From positions 1,799,149 through 1,863,148 of the forward strand of contig QRDG01000533.1 in assembly GCA_012064385.1 (NCBI GenBank): a DNA stretch of 64,000 bases, given 5' to 3'. The DNA comes from Puccinellia tenuiflora. Taxonomy: Eukaryota; Streptophyta; Magnoliopsida; Poales; Poaceae. Positions 36,411 to 47,210 of this stretch are shown here, in pieces. The notes under the pieces are model-generated. The model made no database searches and was not told the origin of the DNA. It saw only the letters and a list, made by a program, of their open reading frames with translations. Numbering within the stretch: the stretch's first letter is position 1; every line of letters begins with the position of its first letter. Made by a program: the position numbers and the translations under genes.

Positions 36411-39400
36411 ATGGTCGCTCCGGCTCCATCAACCTTGAAGACCGGCGCCTGCACCAGCCGGACCAGCTCCCTCGAGTACGTCAGCCACCCGCCGGCTCAT
36501 CGCCTGGCGTACGCTGAACTGAGTGAAGGTACGTGGATCACTTTTGGTACCATGCGTTACCTCATAAACAGCTACGGAACGCTCCGATCTACGGTGGCCG
36601 CGCTACGCGCGGAGGCGACACCCGCGTCTGCATCGACTACGTCGACCACGCCCTCACCCGCCGCAGAGATCGCATCTGCTGCGAACGCAGCGATCGCATC
36701 TTCGACTGCCGCGAAAATCGCATCTGCCTCAACTACGTCAACCAAGCCTTCTTCGACTACCAAGACGATCGCATCGGCTGCGACCCCTGCGCGGATCAAG
36801 TCTACTTCGACTATCTTGACCGTGCCGTGGGCAAGGCCAAGATCTACATCAACTCCGCCGGCGTCAGCCACGCCTTCGCGCCTCGAGATCGGCTGCGAGT
36901 CAATCGCGCCCGCGTTCACGACAGTGACTTCACTCCTCGCGTCCGCGGTGAAGGCCACTACTAGAGAAAAGGCTATAGGAGGAAATGAATTTTGAGGCGC
37001 ATATCATATGCGCCTCGCATAAAATAGGCGAGGCGCGCCATATAAACATGCGCCTCGGGTAAAAAAATAGGCGAGGCGCATATTGTAGCCATGCGCCTCC
37101 TATAATTTAAGTACGGGCCAGATCTGGCATCCCCAGATTATGCGAGGCGCATTTAACACATATGCGCCTCGCATATATAAGATAGGCGAGGCGCATATGG
37201 GCATAATGCGCCTCGCCTAATCTGCATGGGCCCGGATGTGTGTCGGTGGTCGAATAGGCGAGGCGCATATTGTATATGCGCCTCCTATAGTTCCAAGTAT
37301 CCGAGGCACATATTGCAATATGCGCCTCCTATAAGTATCCGAGGCACATATTGCAATATGCGCCTCCTATACTTTCTGCTACCAATTCCACACACCCCCG
37401 TGGATCGCCTTTTTCGATTTGGAAAAAATAAAAGAAAATGGTAAAAAACCTCAAATTTTAAATTCCTTTAAGATGTAGTTATATTTTGTGGTATACTAGT
37501 ACGGAAAATTGAAAAAAAATGAATTTCGACTTATTTTGCAAAAAAACGTTATAAAAACTTCAGATGGCCGCCGTTTCTGCATACGATGTCGGAAAAAAAC
37601 GCACAATATATCAAAATTATCGGCAAAATTTTATCATTTCGATAGATTTTTGAAATAATTAAAGAGTCAAAATTCAGATTTTTAATTTTCTTAAAAAAAT
37701 CAAAAAATCAAAAAATGTCATATTTGGATTCCTCACATTTTTCTGATAATAATGGACATATTATTTATCGAATTTCGATTTACGGATTTAAAGATATGAA
37801 TAAATGCCAAAAAAAATAAAAAAGAATTATGCGAGGCACATATCATATGATATGCGCCTCCTATATTATAGGAGGCGCATATCATATGATATGCGCCTCG
37901 CATAAGTGAAGACATGATTCAAATTCGAAATCTGGCCACCTACCACACCTATATAACACCTAACACCTCTCCTCATTCTCCTTCTTCTCCATACCTTCTC
38001 CTCCACCTCTCCTCCTCCTTCTACTCCACCTCTCCTTCTTCTCCCCTTCTCCTCTCCACTCCGGCGACCTCCTCCTCCGGCGACCTCCTTCTCCTCCTCC
38101 GGCGACCACTCCGGCCATGGCCTCCTCCACATCCGGCAATGGCCACCTCGACGTCCGGCCATGGCCCCTCCACGACCACCTCGGCGACCTCCTCCTCCTC
38201 CACCTCCGGGGACCACCTCCTCCGACGACCACCTCCGGCAACCACCTCCGATGACTCCCACCTCTGTCCTAGCTTGGCCATGGCCTCCTGCACCTTCCTG
38301 CGGTGGTAGGTTGTGGCCACGAGCACGGCCTCCGACGAGCTCCGACGAAATTCCGGCCAGATCTAGATCTAGATCCAGATCTCTAGATCTGGCCGCCTTT
38401 TTTTTTGAAATTCAAAAAAAATATCCGAGGCGCATTCGTATCAATATGCGCCTCGCATATATAGAGTATAGGAGGCGCATTTTAATCAATATGCGCCTCG
38501 CATATTTCAAGTATAGGAGGCGCATTCGAATCAATATGCGCCTCGCATATTTCAAGTATAGGAGGCGCATATCAATATGCGCCTCGCATATGCAGTTAAC
38601 GGAGGCGCATATCATATGCGCCTCGAGTAAAAAATACCAGAGGCGTGGCGCTAGAGGCGCATATGATATGCGCCTCGGATGCCATTTTTGGTGCGCCTCT
38701 GGTAGGGTTTTCCCTAGTAGTGGGCCGCGAAATTCTACGGGAAGAACCTCAGCGGCAACTGTGGTACCCACCACGTTGGAGCCATTTTCGACTCCGAGCA
38801 CGACTCGGATGAAGGAAGCAGCAGTGGAAGTATCAGCCCCACTCGCCAGATCTACCCCGCGCAAGTCTACATGACCGGCCCAGTGCGGACCAACGGCGGC
38901 GAACCCGTATACCCACTGGAGGTGGTCATGCCGGACCAGACGCGGCTCACCATCACCCGCGACATGGCAATCAAAGCCCTGAAGCACGTTGAGGAGGGTA
39001 CATACCCAACACCAGACGCACCCCGAGAGGACCTTTTGGCGGTCCAGTATCTGCTACGGAAGGAAGGCGAACGACTCCGACGCAAGGAGGAAGCCGACGC
39101 GGCGAGTGCCAGGAGGGCCGCTTACTCGTTCACTGCTGCCTCGACAGAGGTTTCGCAAGGAGCAAGGCGCCACATGCCCCGCGTGCCCCGGATGACAGAG
39201 GCCGAACGCGCTGGAATTACCCGCAACCTCGAGTCGTCATTCATGACCGAAGACGCGGACGGGATACCCGTCCCCAAGACACCCGGAGCTGCCCTCATGG
39301 CAGTCGAAACATATCTGTGACTGACGCAGCCGCCTGAGGGTGACGCCCGCGCTCTCCTCCACAAGCAGCAAATCATGTCCATCAAAGCAGTCGAAGAGGC

Positions 39401-40709
39401 TCTGGCGAACAAGGCGCCAGCAGAAAGGGCACAGGAAAATCGGGGTCGCCGCGACCGCGAACCCGCAGCACTCGCAGCCCCAGCTCCAAGACAGCAGCGA
39501 CAGCTGCAGCCAGGCGAAGACCTCCGCAACGTCATCGCGCAGAGGACGGTAGACCGCAACCGCACCCAGCGGACGGTCCGCACGCCCAATGCTGACGACC
39601 ACGACGACATCGACTTCGAGCCACGCGGCGCCCCATGCTTCAGCTTCAACATCCGCGACACAAGAATGCCCAAGGGCTTCAAGCTCACGGCAGAAGCAGT
39701 AAAGTACGACGGAAAGCAGGACCCGAGAGACTGGCTGGAGGACTACCTCATAGCCTGCAGTTGCCAGGGCGGTACTTCGACTACAGCCATGCAGTACATC
39801 CAGCTGATGCTCACAGGATCTGCACGCGGGTGGCTCAACTCTCAACCCAAGGATGCCTTCAGCACGTGGGACGAGTTCGCGGATGCCTTCGTCAAGAGCT
39901 TCTTGGGGACGTACTCAACGCCGACAAGTTTCGTCGAACTCCAAGCATGCAATCAAGGGCGGGATGAGCCGCTCCGGTCGTACATCCAGCGGTGGACCTT
40001 GCTCCGCAACACCATGGAACCTACCTCGGAAGACCGGGTGATGGATGCCTTCATGCACGGCGTCTACCGCCGCGACCTCCGCGAGGAATTTGGTAGGCTC
40101 CGGCCGAGAAGCATGATCGACCTCATGAAGATAGCCAACCAGTGGGCAGACGGAGAGGACTCGGTCCGTGATACTCCACGAGACGAGGCCGGACCAAGCA
40201 ACTGGCGGGAAGGACGCCAGAAGAAGAAGCCGCGTTACCACGGCAACGACTCAATAGAGTTAGTAGCGGCGGGATTCGAAACCCCCCGCGAGGATGAAGC
40301 ATACGACAACAGTCGCCAGTACAGGCAGTACAGTCGAAGCGGAGACGACCAGAGTCGCCAATACAACCGAAGCAGCGGCAACACCTACCGTGGCGACGGG
40401 AGCCGCAAGCGAGAGTGCCAGAGGCGCACGCTGACTCCGGAAGAAGAGCTAGAGCAACCCTGCAAGCACCACATGTTCAGAAACCCGGAAACGGGCAAGT
40501 GGGGATCCCGTGACCTGTTGAAGGACTGCAAGAAGGCACGCAGGATATACCAGGCGATGCAGAAGATCGTCGCCCAGCCAGCCACGCAGTTGGCTCTCCC
40601 AGCAGCACCCGCAGCGCAGCCAGTAGCGCAGTTGGCCCTCCAAGCAGCACCCGCACCCGCACCTGCAGTCGCCAATCCAGCACAGGCAGCAGGAGTTTTT
40701 TATCCGTAG
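36411..40709 (+). pseudogene. Tat gag, interrupted by a CACTA element and a nonsense codon
   Basis: Starts at ATG 36411 with a long Ala/Thr/Ser-rich N-part to 36955. The frame continues after the CACTA insertion at 38726 and runs to a TGA at 39318-39320. The same frame stays open beyond it (LTQPPEGDARALLHKQQIMS) through the capsid domain: MPKGFKLTAEAVKYDGKQDP, RDWLEDYLIACSC, GSARGWLNSQ, DAFVKSFLGTY, LREEFGRLRP. The frame ends at TAG 40707-40709 and again remains open after it into protease, so gag and pol form one continuous frame apart from these stops. An Ala/Gln/Pro-rich tail precedes the TAG. Confidence 0.85.
36956..38722. mobile_element. Non-autonomous CACTA transposon
   Basis: Begins CACTACTAGAGAAAAGGC and ends GGGTTTTCCCTAGTAGTG (reverse complement CACTACTAGGGAAAACCC). 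It is flanked by a 3-base duplication GGC (36953-36955, 38723-38725), as CACTA elements make. Both subterminal regions (36985-37365, 37830-37910, 38415-38705) are packed with GAGGCGCATAT...ATATGCGCCTC inverted repeats. The middle is AT-rich (37390-37830) and then a CTC/CCGGCGACC low-complexity stretch (37960-38340). There is no transposase. Confidence 0.92.
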
Positions 40710-43700
40710 CAGCAGCCGCAGCAAGAAGCCCCTGACGCATATCCAGCGGCACGCGGACAGCTCAACATGATACAGAAAGGGCGCCCTTCAAACAGGACCC
40801 AGAAGACCATCACCCGCCAAGTCTATCAGGCTGTAACCTGTCCACCTGCTGTACCCGAATACCTGAGAGGGTCAGAGACACCAATCACGTTCTCCAGAGT
40901 AGATCACCCGCCTGCGGTACCACGACCCGGGCACGCTGCTCTGGTAGTCGAAGCTCTGATCGGGGATTACACCTTGAAAAAGGTGTTCATGGACGGAGGC
41001 AGCGGCATCAACATCATCTTCGCCGACACCCTCAGAAGAATGAACAGGCCAACAACAAACTTGACGCCATCAGGGACCACCTTCCACGGCATAGTACCAG
41101 GGCAAGCAGTCACGCCCATGGGAGCAATCACACTCGACGTCATCTTCGGCACACCCGACAATTTCCATAGGGAGGCGATCGACTTCGAGGTAGTCGACTG
41201 GAAGTCGCAGTACCATGCGATACTAGGGCGCCCAACCTTTGCCAGGTTCATGGCGATACCTCATTACGCCTATCTGATGCTCAAAATGCCCGGACCCAAG
41301 GGCGTCATCACGGTGCACGGCGACTTCAACCGCTCCGACAGCTGCGACCGCGAGTTCAGCGAAATCTCTGAGTTCTTCGGAATGGAGGAGCATCTTGCGA
41401 TGATGGCGGTCGACAACGACAAAACCATCTTCCCGCCACGCAAGAAACCAGCTAAGGAATCTGCCTTCAACGCAACTGACGACACAAGAACTCATCAAGT
41501 CCACCTGACGGATGCCAGCAAGACAGTCAAGGTGTCGGCGAGCCTGCCTATCGCATAGGAAGGCGCGCTCGTCGAGTTCCTACGGGAGAACTGGAATATC
41601 TTTGCCTGGCAACCTTCTGACATGCCAGGCATACCCAGGGAACTCGCCGAGCACTCTTTACGCGTCCACAAGGATGCCAGACCCATCAAGCAGACCATGC
41701 GACGTTTTTCGGGTCCCAAACGAGACGCCATCAGTAAGGAAATCGACCGGCTGCTTCATGCTGGGTTCATCCGAGAGATCAAGGACTCGGACTGGGTAGC
41801 GAACCCGGTCCTGGTGGAGAAGAAGAAGACGAAGAAACTCCGCATGTGCGTCGACTTCACCGCCATTAACAAGTGCTGCCCCAAGGATCATTTTTCGCTC
41901 CCGCGGATAGACCAGATCATCGACTCGACTGCAGGCTGCGCGCGCCTATCCTTCCTGGACGCCTACTCCGGGTACCAGCAGATCAGGATGAAAGTCGAAG
42001 ATGAAGAGAAGACTGCATTCATCACACCCCATGGTGTGTTCTGCTACCAGATGATGCCCTTCGGGTTGAAGAACGCTGGAGCCACATACCAGCGCACGAT
42101 GCAAGCTTGCCTGAAGGAGCTAATAGGAAAGATCGTACAAGTCTACGTCGACGACATAGTCATCACCACTCGAACGGAGGACAGTTTAATCGCTGACCTC
42201 CGCAAAGTCTTCGCCGCACTCAACGAGTATCAGATCAAGCTGAATCCGGACAAGTGTGTCTTCGGCGTCCCAGCCGGAGAACTGCTCGGGTACCTCGTCT
42301 CGGCAAGAGGAATCGAAGCCAACCCTGAGAAGGTGCAAAACATACTCGCAATGCCAGCACCGACCAAGCTTCATGAAGTGCAACGCCTGGCCGGCCGAGT
42401 CGCAGCTCTCAGCCGGTTCATTAGTAAGTTGGGAGAAAAGGCCCTGCCTTTCTACCAACTGATGAAGAAGACAGATAAATTCGAGTGGACAGAAGAAGCG
42501 CAAGACGCGTTCGACAAGCTCAAGCAAACCCTCACGACTCCTCCAGTACTGGTGGCGCCACTGGAGAACGAGTCGCTGTACCTCTACGTGTCAGCCACGA
42601 ACAGAGTGGTTAGCACAGTACTCGTCGTCGAACGAGGAGAAGAAGGGCACAGCCACCCCGTTCAGCAACCCGTCTATTTTCTCAGCGAGGTGCTAACCCT
42701 TTCCAAGCAGCGGTACCCGCATTACCAGAAGCTAGCTAGCGTACGGAGTCTTCATGACATCAAGGAAGGTCGTCCACTACTTCTCCGAGCACACCATCAC
42801 GGTGGTAAGCTCCTCTGGGCTCTCCGACATCCTCACCAACCAAGCCGCGACAGGACGAGTCGCCAAGTGGGTTGTCGAGTTAGGACCCTGGGGGCTGAAG
42901 TATGCGCACCCGAAGGCAATCAAGGCTCAAGTCCTTCCAGAATTCACCACAGAGTGGATAGAGGCCCAGCTGCCAGACGTACCCGACTTGTCCAACGCAT
43001 GGACAATGTACTTCGACGGGTCCAAGAAGTTCAAATCAGCAGGGGCGGGAGTCGTCCTCATCTCACCCAAAGGCGACAAGCTGAGGTATGTACTGCAGAT
43101 GGACTTCCCATCAGCCTCCAACAACGAGGCAGAGTATGAAGCCCTAATCCACGGCATGCGGATGGCCAAAAACTACGGTGCCACTCACCTCATGATCTAC
43201 GGAGACTCCTACCTTGTCGTGCAGCAAACCATGAAGCAATGCGACGCCATCGCCGACAACATGATAGCTTACAGAGACCTATACAACCAGCTGGAAGGCA
43301 CCTTCGATGGCTGCGAGCTGCGGCACATCGGCCGTGAGAGCAACGAGGAAGCCGACACCCTCACCAACCTCGGCTCGGACAAAGCACCGGTGCCACCCGG
43401 AGTCTTCCTCGAGTGCATCAAGCAACGCTCCATCAAGCTCCGGCCCGCGCCAGGACCCTCTACACCGACAACGAGCACCACCAACTCGCCCAGCGCGGAG
43501 GAGCCCATGGAGGTAATGCTGGTCGAACCTACATGGACAAGCCCATATCTGGCCTATATACTGCATGAGAGGGTACCAGCGAACCCAGTCGAAGCCAAGC
43601 GCATCGTCCGCCGCTCCAAGGCTTTCACCGTCATCAACGGGGAACTCTACAAGCGAAGCATCTCAGGAGTCCTCCAAAGGTGCATCGACCCAGTCGACGG

Positions 43701-44771
43701 TCAAGCTATCTTACTCGAGATCCACGCAGGCATCTGTGGACACCACGCCAGAAGTCGAGCCTTGGTGGCCAAAGCCCTACGAGCAGGGTTTTACTGGCCC
43801 ACAGCAATGCAAGACGCAGAAGAACTCGTGAGGAAATGCATCGGTTGCCAGGAGTTCGCCAACAAGCCACACGCACCAGCATCAGCACTGAAGACCATAC
43901 CACTCGCATGGCCCTTCGCTCAATGGGGGCTCGACATGGTGGGTCCACTCAAAAGAAGTCTTCTCCGGGCGGACATACTCATCTCCTGGTGGTAGTCGAC
44001 AAGTTTACGAAGTGGATTGAAGCCGTGCCCATCACAAGTTCGACCGCCTCCTCGGCAGTCAACTTTATCAGGTCGATCATCTTCAGGTTCGGCGTGCCAC
44101 ACAGCATCATCACCGACAACGGCACGAACTTCACAGCCGAAGAGTTCAAGGATTTCTGCTCTGAACAAGGCATCAAGCTCAACTACGCGTCTGTCTCGCA
44201 CCCGCAGTCCAACGGACAAGTCGAGAAAGCCAATGGCCTAGTCTGCAAAGGCATCAAGAGACGCCTACGAGTCCCATTGAGGCGCGCTGCAGGTGCCTGG
44301 GTTGAAGAGCTGCCATCTGTGCTGTGGAGTCTGCGCACCACGCCAAACAGATCTACCCAATACACGCCGTTCTTCATGGTGTACGGTGCTGAAGCGGTCC
44401 TGCCCTGCGACATCAAGTTCGACGCCCCCCGAGTGATGGCCTACGACGAGTCCGATGCAGAAGAAGCACTTGAAGATGACATGGACACCCTGGACGAAGC
44501 ACGCGACATCGCCCTCACCCGCACAGCCGTATATCAGCAAGACTTGCGCAACTATCATGGGCGGCGACTGCGTCCCAGAACGTTCGTCCCTGGCGATCTC
44601 GTCCTCCGTCTCAAGCAGAAGAAGGTGCACAAACTTGCCTCCCCGTGGGAAGGTCCATACATCGTGACAGAGGCAATCGGCGGCGGAGCTTACCGCCTGA
44701 AGGACTCGAAGACGGGGACAGTCTGCAGCAACCCGTGGAACGTTGCGCAACTGCGCCGCTTCTACGCCTGA
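40710..44771 (+). pseudogene. Tat pol: protease, RT, two RNase H domains, integrase
   Basis: Domains in order. Protease with VFMDGGSGINIIFADTL and AILGRPTFARF. RT (41622-42500) with LRMCVDFTAINKCCPKD, LDAYSGYQQI, MPFGLKNAGATYQR and the catalytic YVDD. RNase H 1 (42480-42830) with a degenerate first motif (LYLYVSATNRVVSTVL). RNase H 2 (42990-43380) with YFDGSKK, NNEAEYEAL, IYGDSYLV and ESNEEADTL. Integrase (43690-44771) with HH-CC zinc site, LDMVGPL, TDNGTNFTAEEF and NGQVEKAN. Lesions: TAG at 41556-41558, a 4-base tandem duplication near 42733 (CTAGCTAGC), and a 2-base duplication near 43957 (AAAAGAAG). Each is local and the frame is open on both sides, so this is a recently dead polyprotein. 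Confidence 0.92.
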
Positions 44772-44936
44772 TCGACCCCAGTTTGTAACAATACAATGTG
44801 AGGAAGCGGCAGGTTTCAGACGCACTCTTTCCCTCGCCAGGGTACCCGAGGGGACTGGAAGGGTTTTAATGAGGCGGCCTGCTCGCAAAATTCAATAAAG
44901 TGATTTGAGGAACAAGCTCTCCCCTTTACTTTTGTC

Positions 44937-46050
44937 AGCAAGCAACATAAATCTAGGCCGCCACCTGACACACTCGGGGGCTGCGCCATACAGATTCACT
45001 CGAAAATCCTCGGCCGCCACCCGACGCACTCGGGGGCTGCGCTGTACAGGTCTAAGTCCACCTAGGCCGCCACTCGACGCACTCGGGGGCTGCGCCATAC
45101 AGGTCCAACTCGCAAATCCTCGGCCGCCACCCGACGCACTCGGGGGCTGCGCTGTACAGGTCTAAGTCAACCTAGGCCGCCACTCGACGCACTCGAGGGC
45201 CGCGCCATACAGGTCCAACTCGTAAATCCTCGGCCGCCACCCGACGCACTCGGGGGCTGCGCTGTACAGGTCTAAGTCAACCTAGGCCACCACCTGACGC
45301 ACTCGGGGGCTGCGCCATACAGGTCCAACTCGCAAATCCTCGGCCGCCACCCGACGCACTCGGGGGCTGCGCTGTATAGGTCTAAGTCAACCTAGGCCAC
45401 CACCCGACGCACTCGGGGGGCTGCGCCATACAGGTCCAACTCGCAAATCCTCGGCCGCCACCCGACGCACTCGGGGGCTGCGCTGTACAGGTCTAAGTCA
45501 ACCTAGGCCACCACTCGACGCACTCGGGGGCTGGGCCATACAGGTCCAACCCGCAAATCCTCGTCCGCCACCCGACCCGCTCGGGGGCTACGCCGTACAG
45601 GTCTAAGTCAACCTAGGCCGCCACTCGACGCACTCGGGGGCTGCGCCATACAGGTCCAACCCGCAAATCCTCGGCCGCCACCCGACCCGCTCGGGGGCTG
45701 CGCCGTACAGGTCTAAGTCAACCTAGGTCGCCACCCGACGCACTCGGGGGCTGCGCCCCATAGGTCTGGCTCGAAAACGCCTCGGCCGCACTCGAAGCAC
45801 TCGGGGGCTGCGCCGCACAGGTCTAACTCGATACACCTCGGCCGCCACCCGAACCGCTCGGGGGCTGCGCCGTACAGGTCTAAGTCAACTTAGGCCGCCA
45901 CTCGACGCACTCGGGGGCTGCGCCGCACAGATCTGACTCAAAAACGCCTCGGCCGCACTCGAAGCACTCGGGGGCTGCGCCGCATAGGTCTAACTCGACG
46001 CACCTCGGCCGCACTCGATCCGCTCGGGCGCTGCGCCACACAGGTTTATA
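44937..46050 (+). repeat. Tandem repeat between pol and the antisense genes
   Basis: About 20 units of ~53-57 bases, alternating two types (dimer ~110 bases) that end in CCATACAGGTCCAACTCG or CTGTACAGGTCTAAGTC. Every unit has a core CGCACTCGGGGGCTGCGC. Short ORFs here are repeat artefacts. Tandem repeats 3' of pol are common in Tat elements. Confidence 0.92.
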
Positions 46051-46175
46051 GAAGCCTACAAGGCACAGTTTATTCACTCGGAGGTTACTCCTACCTCGGC
46101 ATACATACATTCATGCTCCTATTTGGGAAGATTATTTTTTACAAACTAATGATACATAACAGCAGTCTGGTAGCC

Positions 46176-47139
46176 TTACTCTACAGGCTCATCCTTTGGC
46201 GCATCGAGTGGCCCTACAAGCTGCTCACTGAAGGCCTGGACCTGCTGAATCATCTGACGCGCAGCCGCAAGAGTATCGGCGTAGTCACCTGCTCCAGGCA
46301 AGCCGTCAAGCACCTTGTCCAAGGGAAGATGGGGCCGGTGCATTCGAACGTACGCCAGCGCCACGTTCGCCCCGGCAACAAGCTGGGTGTGCACGACTTC
46401 CTTCAACGCCTTGCCTTTGCCCTCGCGGTACCTCTCCAGCAGCGCAGGCAGTCCGTCAGGCTGCTCGTTGTGCGGAAAGAACACCTTGTTAACCTGCAAG
46501 AGGGTTCTTCTGCAACCTTCCAAGAGCAGGGCAGCCCGCCAGGTGCGATCCAGCATCCTAGCAAGTACACTGCCCTCGGATTTGTTCGACCAAAATTGAC
46601 GAGCTTCGAGCGAGTCACCGGCGGCTTCTCTATCCACTCGCTCGTCCACTCGACCCTGTTCGGCCTTCCGGTCAGCATTCACATCTGCATGAAGACCCAG
46701 CACTTAGAACAGTGAAAGCATAAAGAAACCAGAGCAAAGCGTCAGAAGACAAACCTTGCAGTTGTCGACTGATCAGGTCTATCTGGCCAATAAGGAATTC
46801 CTCACGCTGCGAGAATGGCGCAACAGGCCGTGACTTCAAGCGCTCCAACTCCAACTCGGCGGTCCTCACCTTCGACTCAAGTTCAACAATCTTGTTCCTC
46901 ATATAGGTGAACACTCGTTGGTCATTGGCGCTTCGCGCGTGGGCTGGAGGAGCTTGACGACGAGGGCGAGTGGGTGCAGCCGAAGAGGTATCCTCGTCCT
47001 CACCCGCACCAGAAGCCCCAGCAACCTCGGGAGTCTCACCCATCTCAGGCTGCCAATTTTCGACATTGTCAGGCAAATTCATATGACACAAGACTCGAAG
47101 ACAAAGATTATATTTTGACACTAGCATGTTCGCGGCCAA
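46176..47139 (-). CDS. Second antisense ORF of the Tat element, two exons, 297 aa
   Basis: Minus-strand exons 47139-46755 and 46684-46176. The intron has a GT donor (CTGCAAG|GTTTG) and an AG acceptor (TTCATGCAG), and frame is kept (385 + 509 bases = 298 codons with stop). The protein has PEMGETPEVAGASGAGEDED, a basic patch RPRRQ, a coiled coil (YMRNKIVELESKVRTAELEL), QREEFLIGQIDLISRQLQ, and after the splice an alpha-helical part with SVLARMLDRTWRAALLLEG and KVFFPHNEQPDGLPALLERY. It starts 72 bases after the stop of the first antisense gene, so it may be a separate gene or the 3' part of the same transcript. Function unknown. The start at 47139 is the first Met; MNLPDN is an alternative. Confidence 0.6.
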
Positions 47140-47210
47140 AAGACTTCGCAGATCATGAGTTTCATTACAAGACCAAGTTCAAAAGAGGAAGAACCCTAAA
47201 ACAAAGGAAA

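Noticed and set aside
36572..36958. Minus-strand ORF of 128 codons opposite gag
   Set aside because: It mirrors the Ala/Thr-rich gag N-terminus and stops at the CACTA edge.
37866..38326. Gly/Arg- or Pro/Ser-rich ORFs in several frames inside the CACTA
   Set aside because: All arise from CTC/CCGGCGACC low-complexity sequence that is open in several frames on both strands. No domain seen.
44905..45165. ORF with repeated RPPLDALGGCAIQV-type units
   Set aside because: Translation of the tandem repeat, not a gene.
44937..46050. Possible CRISPR-like array
   Set aside because: Regular repeats, but the 'spacers' are themselves repeated and the context is a plant retrotransposon.
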